A stretch of DNA of 64,000 nt from Caballeronia catudaia (GTDB taxonomy: Bacteria > Pseudomonadota > Gammaproteobacteria > Burkholderiales > Burkholderiaceae). Below the pieces are notes generated by a model. It was not told the origin of the DNA, searched no databases, and saw only the letters and a program-made list of their open reading frames with translations. Position 1 is the stretch's first letter, and each line of letters starts with the position of its first letter. The translations under genes and the position numbers were made by a program. The stretch spans positions 248,001-312,000 of the forward strand of contig NZ_FCOF02000002.1 of assembly GCF_001544755.2 (NCBI RefSeq), read 5' to 3'. Positions 17,439-25,607 of this stretch are shown piece by piece.

Positions 17439-19667
17439 ATGGCGATGAACTTCGATTCACGGTACGTGGACGTATCGACGGGCGACGAGTTGCGGCTGTC
17501 CGACTATCTGGCGGCGGTGATGCGCAACTGGAAGCTCGTGACCGCCGTCATGCTCGCCGTGGTCGCAATCGGGACCGTCTACGCCTTCCTCGCGACGCCG
17601 ACGTACAAGGCGGACGCGGTGATCCAGGTGGAAGAGCACAGCAAGACCAACGCGAACGCGCCCGCCAGTGCGGGACAGCAGGGCGTCCCGCAGAATTCCG
17701 AAGTAAAGTCCGTCACCGCCGCGCAGATCGAGCTGCTGCGCTCGCGTCTCGTCATTGAAGATGCGGTGCGGCGTTTTCATCTCGACATCAGCGCGTCGCC
17801 GCGTTCGATGCCCGTCGTGGGCGGTCTGATCGGCCGCGCGTTCCCGATGCTCGGCAAGCCGGTTCCGCAGGGCTATCTGTCGCGCTTCGCGTGGGGCGGC
17901 GAGCAGATCGACGTGCCGCTCTTCGACACGCCGAAAGAGCTCTACGACAGAAAGTTCACGCTCGTCGCGGGCCAGAACGGCACCTATGCGCTGAACGATC
18001 CGGACGGCCTCGCGGTGCTCACCGGCCACGTCGGCAGGGAAGCGTCCGGCATGACGCCGCAAGGCGCGGTCACGCTCAAGGTCGACAAGCTCGACGGCAA
18101 GCCCGGCGTGCAGTTCGAACTGCAGCGCTTCTCGACGGTCACGACCATCGACCGTCTGCAAAAGCGCCTGACCGTGGCGGAGACCGCATTGCAGTCCGGC
18201 ATCATCGGTGTGTCGCTGGAAGGTAGTAATCCGAATGAAATTGCGGCGATCGTCAATAACATCGCGCGCCGTTACGTGCAGCAGGACGCGGATAACCGCG
18301 CGTCCGATGCGGAGCACACGCTCTCTTTTCTGGAGCAGCAGTTGCCCGTCGCCAAGAAGCAACTCGACGACGCCGAGCAGCGCTATAGCGCGTTCCGCAA
18401 CAGGCAGGGCGGCGTCGATCTGAACGAGGAAAGCCGCATGTTGCTGCAGCAGATCGTCGATAACAAGACGAAGCTCGCGGACCTGCAACAGCAGCGCACC
18501 GAACTGTCGCTGCGCTTCACGGCGAATCATCCGTCGGTGCAGGCGCTCGATGCGCAGATCGCATCGCTCACCAACGCCCAGACGCGCCTCGGCAAGAACG
18601 TGTCGACGCTGCCCGACACCGAGCAGACCGCGCTGCGCTACATGCGCGACGTGCGCGTCAACACCGAGCTCTACACGAACCTGCTCAGCAGCGTGCAGCA
18701 GATGCGCATCACGAAGGCGGGGCAGGGCAGCAACGTGCGCGTCGTGGACTTCGCGCAAGTCCCCGACGATCCCGTGCGTCCGAAGCGCATGCTCGTGATC
18801 CTGATTTCGGCGGGCATCGGCCTCGTGATCGGCGTCATTGTCGCGTTCATCCGCAAGTCGCTGTATGGCGGCGTCGAGCGTCCGGAAGATATCGAGCGGC
18901 AACTGGGCACGCGCGTCTTCGCGATCGTGCCGCGCAGCACGCAGCAGCTTCGCCTGCAACGCCAGGTCGGGATGCGCCGCGAAGGGCTGCATGTGCTTGC
19001 CGCGCAGGCGCCGGAAGACGCTGCGGTCGAAGGCATCCGCAGCCTGCGCACGTCGCTGCAGTTGCAGCTCACGGATGCGCGCAACAACGTCGTGATGCTG
19101 ACGGGCTCGCGTCCGGAAGCGGGCAAGTCGTTCCTGTCGGCGAATCTCGCGACGCTCGTCGCCTCGACGAGAAAGCGCGTGCTGCTGATCGATGGCGACA
19201 TGCGACGCGGCGACATCCACTCGCATTTCGGCGTGCGTCATTCGCCCGGTCTCTCCGACGTGCTGATGGGCGCCGACGTGATGGACGCGATCCTTCACGA
19301 CGTGTTGCCGGGCGTCGATCTCATCACGAAAGGCTCGCTGCCTTCGCATCCTTCGGAATTGCTCGCGAGCGACCGCTTCGGCGAAGTGCTCGCGGAATTG
19401 AAGCGGCATTACGACCTCGTGGTCATCGATACGCCGCCGGTCCTCGCGGTCACCGACGCGACCGTGATCGGCAAGCACGCCGGCACCAGCCTGCTCGTCG
19501 TGCGGCACGGCAAGAACCAGGTGCAGGAGATCGGCGAAACGATGAAGCGCCTGCACAACGGCGGCGTGCAGATGAAAGGCGTGCTGCTCACCGACGTGCC
19601 GCAATCGAAGGTGTTGATGGGCAGCACGTACGCCGGCTATTACAGCTACGAGAGCATCGCGGAATAA
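17439..19667 (+). CDS. wzc: Wzc-type polysaccharide co-polymerase and tyrosine autokinase (BceF-like)
   Basis: This inner-membrane protein of 742 residues has an N-terminal Wzz domain flanked by two membrane spans (about 35-55 and 450-470), a coiled-coil periplasmic region and a C-terminal BY-kinase. The kinase shows Walker A TGSRPEAGKS (555-564), Walker A' LLIDGDMRR near 582-590 and Walker B VVIDTPP near 661-667. The C-terminal tail holds a tyrosine cluster at 731, 734, 735 and 737, the autophosphorylation target. It controls chain length and export with Wza. The usual partner, a low-molecular-weight tyrosine phosphatase, is not encoded in this window. A strong hairpin terminator follows at 19680. 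Confidence 0.95.
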   Translation: MAMNFDSRYVDVSTGDELRLSDYLAAVMRNWKLVTAVMLAVVAIGTVYAFLATPTYKADAVIQVEEHSKTNANAPASAGQQGVPQNSEVKSVTAAQIELLRSRLVIEDAVRRFHLDISASPRSMPVVGGLIGRAFPMLGKPVPQGYLSRFAWGGEQIDVPLFDTPKELYDRKFTLVAGQNGTYALNDPDGLAVLTGHVGREASGMTPQGAVTLKVDKLDGKPGVQFELQRFSTVTTIDRLQKRLTVAETALQSGIIGVSLEGSNPNEIAAIVNNIARRYVQQDADNRASDAEHTLSFLEQQLPVAKKQLDDAEQRYSAFRNRQGGVDLNEESRMLLQQIVDNKTKLADLQQQRTELSLRFTANHPSVQALDAQIASLTNAQTRLGKNVSTLPDTEQTALRYMRDVRVNTELYTNLLSSVQQMRITKAGQGSNVRVVDFAQVPDDPVRPKRMLVILISAGIGLVIGVIVAFIRKSLYGGVERPEDIERQLGTRVFAIVPRSTQQLRLQRQVGMRREGLHVLAAQAPEDAAVEGIRSLRTSLQLQLTDARNNVVMLTGSRPEAGKSFLSANLATLVASTRKRVLLIDGDMRRGDIHSHFGVRHSPGLSDVLMGADVMDAILHDVLPGVDLITKGSLPSHPSELLASDRFGEVLAELKRHYDLVVIDTPPVLAVTDATVIGKHAGTSLLVVRHGKNQVQEIGETMKRLHNGGVQMKGVLLTDVPQSKVLMGSTYAGYYSYESIAE

Positions 19668-19679
19668 GCACGGCATCGC

Positions 19680-19706
19680 GCGCCGGCACTGCGATGCCGG
19701 CGCTTT
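19680..19706 (+). terminator. Rho-independent terminator after wzc
   Basis: A perfect 9 bp stem GCGCCGGCA/TGCCGGCGC with a 6-base loop is followed by TTTCT, just 12 bp after the wzc stop. It ends the forward manC-wzc unit. Confidence 0.75.
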
Positions 19707-19719
19707 CTCCCTCACGTAT

Positions 19720-20046
19720 TCAATACGGCGACTTGTAGATGTCGTGCGCGCGGGCCGGATTGGTCTTCGGCGTCTTGAAGCCCGGCGGCGGCGGATAGAG
19801 TATCGCGGCGGCGCTCTTCGGCGCCGTCATCGACTTGGTGTCGGCTCGTCCGCCCGGACGAAGCCGCGCGCTTCCCGCGGGATTCCCCACATATCCGTTT
19901 TGCTGTGCGAGCAGTTGCGCCGTCGGCGATCGGCTGCCGGACAACGCCAGTTCAGCCGACGCTGCATCGGCCAGATCGTCTGCATTCGCGGCCGACGATG
20001 CCGCGAGCAGCAGCGGCAGGAGCGCCTTGCATAGCGCATGTTTCAT
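19720..20046 (-). CDS. Small secreted protein of unknown function
   Basis: I do not recognise this 108-residue protein. It begins with a clear Sec signal peptide (KHALCKALLPLLLAASSAANA, cleavage likely after ANA around residue 22). The mature part is short, polar and rich in Ala, Pro, Ser and Lys, with a PPPPG run near residue 86 and the ending DIYKSPY. It has no cysteines after the signal. It lies on the opposite strand between wzc and the Wzy-like gene and is divergent from a small lipoprotein gene, with which it shares an 81 bp promoter region. A role in exopolysaccharide secretion is only suggested by position. Confidence 0.65.
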   Translation of the reverse strand: MKHALCKALLPLLLAASSAANADDLADAASAELALSGSRSPTAQLLAQQNGYVGNPAGSARLRPGGRADTKSMTAPKSAAAILYPPPPGFKTPKTNPARAHDIYKSPY

Positions 20047-20089
20047 GGTTCCCTCCGATGTTTGCCCGCGCGGTGAAAGCGGGCGTCGT

Positions 20090-20095
20090 TATAAT
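20090..20095 (+). promoter_or_regulatory. Putative -10 element upstream of the small lipoprotein gene
   Basis: A perfect TATAAT stands 32 bp before the ATG at 20128. A TTGCCC at 20062-20067 is the nearest -35 candidate, but its 22 bp spacer is too long, so only the -10 box is supported. Confidence 0.4.
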
Positions 20096-20127
20096 CGCCG
20101 TCCGACCTGTTCTTCTGCTTTCCGCCC

Positions 20128-20592
20128 GTGAAAAAGCTCATCGCTCTCGCAGTCGCTTCGATCGTCCTTACCGCATGCTCGTCCGTCGAGAAGGAGCAGC
20201 AGAAGGAACGCACGTTCCTGCTCTCGCAGGAGTCGCTCGATACGGCGCAACGCAATGCGACCATCGCGTGCCGCGACGCCGCGCAGTGCGATGCGGCCTG
20301 GAAGCTCACGAAGACCTACGTCGAGCAGAATTCGAAGGAACGCCTGACGCGCGCCGACGATGCCGCGATCGAAACGGACGTGCCTTCGGGCACCGGCAAG
20401 CCGGTGTTCTCCGCGACGCGCATCGCGAGCGGTAACGGCATGGGCGCGACGATCTCGCTCTTCGCGCAATGCAAGGGCATGTATGAAGACGAACGCGCGC
20501 GCGGCTCCGATTTCGACGACTGCGCGACGAAGATCATTTCCGTGCAGAACGGTTTCGCGCCGTATCTGCGGGCGCATTTGCCCGCGCAGTGA
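20128..20592 (+). CDS. Small lipoprotein of unknown function
   Basis: This 154-residue protein starts MKKLIALAVASIVLTACSS, a textbook lipoprotein signal with lipobox LTAC and lipidated Cys17. Serine at +2 predicts outer-membrane retention. The mature region has several cysteines (CRDAAQCD, AQCKGMY and FDDCATK), which could form disulfides in the periplasm. I recognise no catalytic motif. It is convergent with the Wzy-like gene, the stop codons being one base apart, and divergent from the secreted protein at 19720. A TATAAT box lies 32 bp upstream. Similar small lipoproteins are common in Burkholderia but uncharacterised as far as I know. Confidence 0.8.
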   Translation: MKKLIALAVASIVLTACSSVEKEQQKERTFLLSQESLDTAQRNATIACRDAAQCDAAWKLTKTYVEQNSKERLTRADDAAIETDVPSGTGKPVFSATRIASGNGMGATISLFAQCKGMYEDERARGSDFDDCATKIISVQNGFAPYLRAHLPAQ

Positions 20593-20593
20593 A

Positions 20594-22015
20594 TCAGGCG
20601 TTGGGCGCGAGCGAGTCGCGCTCCGGCGGTTTCTGAGCAGGACCTTGCGCTGGCAACGTAGCCGCGGGCAGCAACTCGGTTAGCGGTTCGTCGTGCGCGC
20701 GCGGGTCCGGCGGCACGCCATAGTGCGGATAGGCGGGCTGCGGCTGTTTGCCCGCCGCGCCGGCTGCGCGAATCTGCATCGCGTTCGAGATGCGCGCATA
20801 CGTTGCGACGGCTACGCCCAGCGCGACGCCGAACACGATCGCTGCAAAGCCGTTGCCGAGCGGATTGCCGCCGATCGACGTCGCGGGCAGCGCCGCGAGC
20901 ATCAGCAGCGCGCGCCCGAGTTCGGGAAGATGGCGCGCATCGGGCGCGCTATGCCGCCACGCGCGATAAGCCATCGAGGCGCGCCATAGCGCCAACAGCA
21001 CGGCGATCGGCAACGCAAGACCGAACAGCAGTCCGCCCGCGAAGAACTGATAAACCCAGAAGTCGTGGCCGGCGGTCCAGTTTTTGATCGCAGGGACATT
21101 GTCTTCGCCGGGCTCGCGCAGCGTCGAAGGCGAGTAACGATAGTCGTGGCCGTAGCCCATGCCGACGAGCGTCGATAGCGCCGACGACGTCGCCTGATCC
21201 ACCTGAGCCTTCATCTCCGCGAGACGCGCGATGGCGGCGTCGTCCTGCGCGAGCGAGACCTCCGGCAACCAGCGCTCGGCAACGGCGGGGAAGAACGACG
21301 CCGACGCCGCCGCCATCGCGCCGAGCAGCGTCACGATCGTGACGGCGCGCAGGCTCGCGCCGAAGAAATGCCGGATCGACGGCGCGGCGAGCCACGTCGC
21401 ATACACGAAGAGCAGCAAGGTGCCGACGAACAGACTGCGCGTGACGAACAGCCACTCGATGACGATGGTCGCGACGAACAGCGCGACGGTGAGCTTCGGA
21501 AAGTGCTTCGCGAAGACGAGTTCATGCAGCAGCAGCGCCTGCAGGCAGAGGAACGTGACAGGGACGCTGCCAGCGTCCGCGTAGCCGATGCCGTCGCCCA
21601 TCGCCACGTCGAAGCCGACGCTCACGACGAGCGAGGCGATCATCGCTCCGGCCAGCGCGCGCTCGATCTGCGCGAGACGCTGCGAATCCCACGGACGGCA
21701 GCCGACGAAGTAGCCGAGCAGCATCAGCAGGAACGGCAAGATCACACGCGCGTAGTTGCCCGCGTCGTTGCCTTGCAGCGCGTGCGTGGCGGCGCTGCCG
21801 AAGACCGTGAGCAGCAGCAGCGAAGTGACGAGCGTGCGCATGCGCGAGCGGCGCGCGAAGCGCGGCGCGATCAGCAAGACCGCGCAGGCCGCGCCCATCG
21901 AGGTCACGGTGAGCAGAATCGGAATGATTTTGTCGACGGTTGCGACGCCCTTGATGTCGAAGGCGAGCGGAAGCAGAACGAGCCAGATCCAGACGACGGC
22001 GAACTTGTTGCGCAT
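20594..22015 (-). CDS. Wzy/O-antigen ligase-like polysaccharide polymerase
   Basis: This 473-residue membrane protein has about eleven hydrophobic segments. One large periplasmic loop (about 255-335) contains LVGMGYGHDY and is followed by AGHDFWVYQFFAGGLL. That arrangement, a big loop followed by a His-containing segment and a glycine-rich helix, is typical of the Wzy/WaaL family, which polymerises or ligates undecaprenyl-linked oligosaccharides. The cytoplasmic C-terminus (about 415-473) is rich in Pro and Ala. I chose the ATG at 22015, preceded by GGGGGCGTC. An upstream in-frame ATG at 22075 adds a non-hydrophobic leader. It most likely polymerises the product assembled by the surrounding EPS enzymes. 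Confidence 0.75.
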   Translation of the reverse strand: MRNKFAVVWIWLVLLPLAFDIKGVATVDKIIPILLTVTSMGAACAVLLIAPRFARRSRMRTLVTSLLLLTVFGSAATHALQGNDAGNYARVILPFLLMLLGYFVGCRPWDSQRLAQIERALAGAMIASLVVSVGFDVAMGDGIGYADAGSVPVTFLCLQALLLHELVFAKHFPKLTVALFVATIVIEWLFVTRSLFVGTLLLFVYATWLAAPSIRHFFGASLRAVTIVTLLGAMAAASASFFPAVAERWLPEVSLAQDDAAIARLAEMKAQVDQATSSALSTLVGMGYGHDYRYSPSTLREPGEDNVPAIKNWTAGHDFWVYQFFAGGLLFGLALPIAVLLALWRASMAYRAWRHSAPDARHLPELGRALLMLAALPATSIGGNPLGNGFAAIVFGVALGVAVATYARISNAMQIRAAGAAGKQPQPAYPHYGVPPDPRAHDEPLTELLPAATLPAQGPAQKPPERDSLAPNA

Positions 22016-22716
22016 GACGCCCCCGGGCACCCCTTTTATTTGTGCGTCGAATATATCAGCGGCCCTGTTGTGCACGTGTGCGCCAAATAACGCTGCGCGG
22101 GGAGCGCTTCGATCGGATGTGCGGAGAGAGACGCGTGCGTGTGTTGCGCTGTCCGCAAAGGACGTGATTCTGGCGGATCGCCCCGCACTTGAGGACCGAA
22201 GATCGAATGGCCGGATGCTGCATGATCCGGCGAGACCAATCCACAGGTGCGATGTGCGTGCGCGTGCCGATACGAGGTGACCCGCGATTGCGGGACAGCA
22301 AGCCCACGAGGACGCGCGGCGTCAGCCGCGCGGGCCATACGTCAACGAGCGGCCCTCGCAGAAGGGAAACGGCATGGGCTTGTTCGGCGCGACACGCATG
22401 CCGGGAACCCGATCGATCGAACTAGCTCGATCATCCGGGGACTCGCGATCATCGCCGTGACGAGCCGTCGTCCGTCACCTGCTGCTTTGTGCTGTCTCTC
22501 ATCCCTTGCCGTCCGGCGATTCAATGCTGGCGCGCGCGCCGTTTTTCGCGTATCAAATAAGCTCTTGCCGCAAGGCGCGCCTTTCATGCCCGGCGCGCGT
22601 CTCACCGTCACACAAGCGTTTCACACTTCGACTGCCGCTCTGACGCACGCTCGTTCGAGCGCGCTCGCCGGACGGGGCGTATTTCCCAACTGCTGGATAG
22701 CCAGGGATTTCAACGG
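22016..22716. other. 701 bp intergenic region with hairpins, no gene seen
   Basis: This gap separates the divergent Wzy-like and hydrolase genes and must carry both promoters. It contains a 7 bp stem GCGCGGC/GCCGCGC at 22314-22331 without a T-run. A near-palindrome, GATCGAACTAGCTCGATC at 22415-22432, is of operator size. Open frames crossing it (for example 22247-22720) lack homology cues and ribosome sites and are treated as noise. Confidence 0.45.
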
Positions 22717-23538
22717 ATGAGCACGATCAAGACGAAGGATGGCACCGCGATTTACTACAAGGACTGGGGCAGCGGCAAGCCCGTGGTGTTCTCGCACGGC
22801 TGGCCGCTCGACGCCGATGCGTGGGACGCGCAGATGCTGTTTCTGTCGGCCAAGGGTTATCGCGTGATCGCGCACGACCGGCGCGGACACGGCCGCTCGG
22901 ATCAGCCTTCGGAAGGCAACGACATGGACACCTATGCCGACGATCTCGCCGCGCTGCTCGACGCGTTGGACGTGACGGGCGCGACGCTCGTCGGCCATTC
23001 GACGGGCGGCGGCGAAGTCGCGCATTACATCGGCCGGCACGGGACGAAGCGCGTCGCGAAGGCGGTGCTGATCGGCGCGGTGCCGCCGCTCATGCTCAAG
23101 ACCGAGGCGAATCCGGACGGCTTGCCGATCGACGTGTTCGATGGCATCCGCAAGGGTGTCGCCGCCGACCGCTCGCAGTTCTACAAGGATCTGACGACGC
23201 CGTTCTACGGCTATAACCGCGACGGCGCGAAGATTTCGCAGGGCGTGATCGACCTGTTCTGGCTGCAGGGCATGCGCGGCGGCATCAAGGGGCAATACGA
23301 GTGCATCAAGCAGTTTTCGGAAGTGGACTACACAGCCGACCTCGAGAAATTCGACGTGCCCACGCTCTTCCTTCACGGCGACGACGACCAGATCGTGCCG
23401 ATCGGCGCGGCGGCGCAGAAGGCGGCGAAGATCGTGAAGAATGCGACGTTGAAGGTTTATCCGGGCGGGTCGCACGGGATGTGCACCGTGGAAGCGGATA
23501 AGGTGAATGCGGACTTGCTGGCGTTCATCGAGTCGTGA
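22717..23538 (+). CDS. Alpha/beta hydrolase (non-heme chloroperoxidase/esterase family)
   Basis: This cytoplasmic enzyme of 273 residues has the cofactor-free haloperoxidase/esterase layout. The oxyanion region is [11 protein letters not shown] (26-36). The nucleophile is Ser95 in GHSTGGG, the acid is in HGDDDQIVP (Asp223 or 224), and His253 lies in GGSHGM. Members hydrolyse esters and can form peracids that halogenate in vitro, so the chloroperoxidase name is not a proven role. The next gene encodes another alpha/beta-type hydrolase, 161 bp downstream on the same strand. A possible operator-like palindrome lies about 290 bp upstream. The physiological substrate is unknown. Confidence 0.9.
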   Translation: MSTIKTKDGTAIYYKDWGSGKPVVFSHGWPLDADAWDAQMLFLSAKGYRVIAHDRRGHGRSDQPSEGNDMDTYADDLAALLDALDVTGATLVGHSTGGGEVAHYIGRHGTKRVAKAVLIGAVPPLMLKTEANPDGLPIDVFDGIRKGVAADRSQFYKDLTTPFYGYNRDGAKISQGVIDLFWLQGMRGGIKGQYECIKQFSEVDYTADLEKFDVPTLFLHGDDDQIVPIGAAAQKAAKIVKNATLKVYPGGSHGMCTVEADKVNADLLAFIES

Positions 23539-23699
23539 GACAGGAAAGCGGGAGCGAGAGGGACTCGCGAAGGCATGCCGGTGTTCTTGCCCGCCCCGCT
23601 ATCCGGATGATCCGCGTTGAACATGAAATGCGAAGTCGATAGAGTCCTTGGGAGCGATGCGATACCGCGACCCTGTACTTCACCCACACAGGAGACCCC

Positions 23700-24395
23700 A
23701 TGTCCGACATGCTCAGCATCTCCACGCCCGACGGCAATTTCGACGCCTACGTCGCCTATCCTGCGCAAACGCCCGCGCCTGCCGTGGTCGTCATTCAGGA
23801 GATCTTCGGCATCAACGCCGACATGCGCGAAACCTGCGACGAGTACGCGCGCCAGGGCTACGTCGCGCTGTGCCCCGACCTCTTCTGGCGGCAGGAGCCG
23901 AACGTCGTCCTGACCGACAAGACCGAAGCCGAATGGCAACAGGCGATGAAGTACTACAACGGGTTCGACGTCAACACGGGCGTCGAGGATATCGCGGCGA
24001 CCATCGGCTTCGCACGCGGGCTGTCGCAAGTGCAGGGCAAGATCGGTTCCGTCGGGTTCTGTCTGGGCGGCTTGCTGTCGTTTCTGACCGCCGCGCGCAC
24101 CGATGTCGATGCATCGGTTTCCTACTACGGCGGCGGCACCGACCAATACCTCGCCGAACTGCCGAAGATCACGGTGCCGCTCATGCTGCATCTCGCCGAA
24201 GCCGACGAGTTCATCAACGAGGAGGCGCGCAATCGCGTGCTCGCCGCAGTGCAGGGGCACGCGAATGTCGAGGCGTTCACCTATCCCGGCTGCCATCACG
24301 CGTTCGCGCGCAACCAGGGCGTGCATTACGATGCGGCGGCCGCGCGACTCGCCAACGGCCGCACCGCCGAGTTCTTCAGAAAGCACCTGAAGTAA
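23700..24395 (+). CDS. Dienelactone hydrolase family protein
   Basis: This protein of 231 residues matches the dienelactone hydrolase family in length and triad. Cys121 lies in GFCLGG, Asp169 in LAEADEF, and a histidine (His199 or 200) in PGCHHAFA. Glu34 in IQEIFG corresponds to the glutamate that pairs with the cysteine in characterised members. The prototype opens dienelactones in chlorocatechol breakdown. No other aromatic-degradation gene is nearby, so a general carboxylesterase role is more likely. The start follows GGAGACCCC. Its downstream hairpin is mainly the terminator of the opposing operon. Confidence 0.9.
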   Translation: MSDMLSISTPDGNFDAYVAYPAQTPAPAVVVIQEIFGINADMRETCDEYARQGYVALCPDLFWRQEPNVVLTDKTEAEWQQAMKYYNGFDVNTGVEDIAATIGFARGLSQVQGKIGSVGFCLGGLLSFLTAARTDVDASVSYYGGGTDQYLAELPKITVPLMLHLAEADEFINEEARNRVLAAVQGHANVEAFTYPGCHHAFARNQGVHYDAAAARLANGRTAEFFRKHLK

Positions 24396-24403
24396 GCGGC
24401 GCG

Positions 24404-24437
24404 GAAAGAAAAACGCCGCCCGGAAAGAGGGCGGCGT
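24404..24437 (-). terminator. Rho-independent terminator of the wzx-galE-WecA-like operon
   Basis: A perfect 9 bp stem ACGCCGCCC/GGGCGGCGT with a 7-base loop lies between two converging genes. Read on the reverse strand it is followed by TTTTTCTTTCC, a good U-tract. It therefore ends transcription from 24442 and may also slow forward transcription. Confidence 0.75.
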
Positions 24438-24441
24438 CGGC

Positions 24442-25551
24442 TTACTTCTTCGCTTGATGCGGCCGGCGAAACACCAGCCAGCGCGGCGACTTGAAGCGCA
24501 CGATGCTCATGTAGAGCCACACGTACGTCGCCGCGAACACGACGACGAAACAGAACAGATGCAGCGTGTGCCGCCAGAAGAGCGTCGCGGGAATCACGGC
24601 GATGAGGCACAGCAGCCAAAGATAGGGCGACGTGAGCGAATTGCGCCTCGTCAGCTCATGTGCGTTCTTCGCGCCCACGGCCCAGCGCATCAGACGCTTG
24701 TAGACGAGCATGTGCAGATGCACGCCGTCCGGAATCCCGGGCGAGATGCCGCGAATGAATTTCTTCCGATAGATCGAGAAGCACGTCTCGAAGATCGGGT
24801 ACATGAAGAGCAGCACCGGATACCACGCGGAGACATCGCGGTTGCGCATCACGAGCAGAATCGCCAGCTCGGCCAGCATGAAGCCGGCGAAGTACGCGCC
24901 GCCGTCGCCGAGAAAGATCAGCCCGGCGGGGAAATTCCAGATGAAGAAGCCCATCACCGCGCCCATCATGATGAGCGAGCCGGACAGCACGACCGGATCG
25001 TGAACCTGGAACGCCACATAGGCGAGCGAGGCGAACATCATGAACGTGACCATCGACGCGAGGCCGTTGAAGCCGTCGATGATATTCACCGCGTTCGCGA
25101 GCGCCGCGACGGCGAGCACCGTCACCGCGCACGATATGACCGCGTAGGACAGCAGGAAATCGAGCGGCGGCACGCTGATGCGCGTCACGGCGATGTTGAG
25201 GAATGCGTACGCGAGGCCCGCGGCCGCCATCGTGCAGATGAGGCGCGCGAGCGGCGAGACGCGCTTGGTCAGGTCTTCGACGAGCCCGGAGAGAAAAGCC
25301 GGCAAGCCGCACGCGATGATGCCGAGAATGCCGCCCGAGACGGCGGGATAGCCCCATCGCAATTGCACGGCGGAAGCGGTCAGCCCGCAGATGATGCCCA
25401 CGCCGCCAATGCGCGGCACCGGACGCGCGTGAAACTTCTGCACGCCGGCGAGATCGGTGTCGCCGAGCACGCCTTCCTGCAAGTGTGCGAAGCGCACGAT
25501 CAACAAGGTCACGAAGAGCGAGACCAGAAAAGCAAGCGCGAAACTAAGCAT
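24442..25551 (-). CDS. WecA-like undecaprenyl-phosphate sugar-1-phosphate transferase (GT4/MraY family)
   Basis: This polytopic protein of about 369 residues resembles WecA. It has VPRIGGVGIICGL near the N-terminus, LVEDLTKRVSPLAR for the DD-type motif, ANAVNIIDGFNGLAS for the core motif, FLGDGGAYFAGF, and the cytoplasmic HLHMLVYKR loop that carries the HxH site. These are the residues that bind magnesium and the UDP-sugar. It lacks the length and sequence of the enzyme at 3398, so the two are not recent duplicates. The start is uncertain: 25551 gives the MLSFALAF membrane start, and an in-frame ATG at 25584 is possible. It is last in the reverse operon after galE. Confidence 0.88.
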   Translation of the reverse strand: MLSFALAFLVSLFVTLLIVRFAHLQEGVLGDTDLAGVQKFHARPVPRIGGVGIICGLTASAVQLRWGYPAVSGGILGIIACGLPAFLSGLVEDLTKRVSPLARLICTMAAAGLAYAFLNIAVTRISVPPLDFLLSYAVISCAVTVLAVAALANAVNIIDGFNGLASMVTFMMFASLAYVAFQVHDPVVLSGSLIMMGAVMGFFIWNFPAGLIFLGDGGAYFAGFMLAELAILLVMRNRDVSAWYPVLLFMYPIFETCFSIYRKKFIRGISPGIPDGVHLHMLVYKRLMRWAVGAKNAHELTRRNSLTSPYLWLLCLIAVIPATLFWRHTLHLFCFVVVFAATYVWLYMSIVRFKSPRWLVFRRPHQAKK

Positions 25552-25607
25552 GAAATGGAACCGATGAAGAAAGCGGCGCCGCATCGAACGCGAGCGCCGC
25601 GACGTTG

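Noticed and set aside
12802..19715. Long reverse frames opposite manC (12802-14694) and wzc (17457-19715)
   Set aside because: Composition is Arg/His/Asp-rich without motifs, and the forward genes have complete conserved domains and ribosome sites.
21756..22280. Forward frame opposite the start of the Wzy-like gene
   Set aside because: No ribosome site or family pattern; it is antisense to a protein with clear membrane helices.
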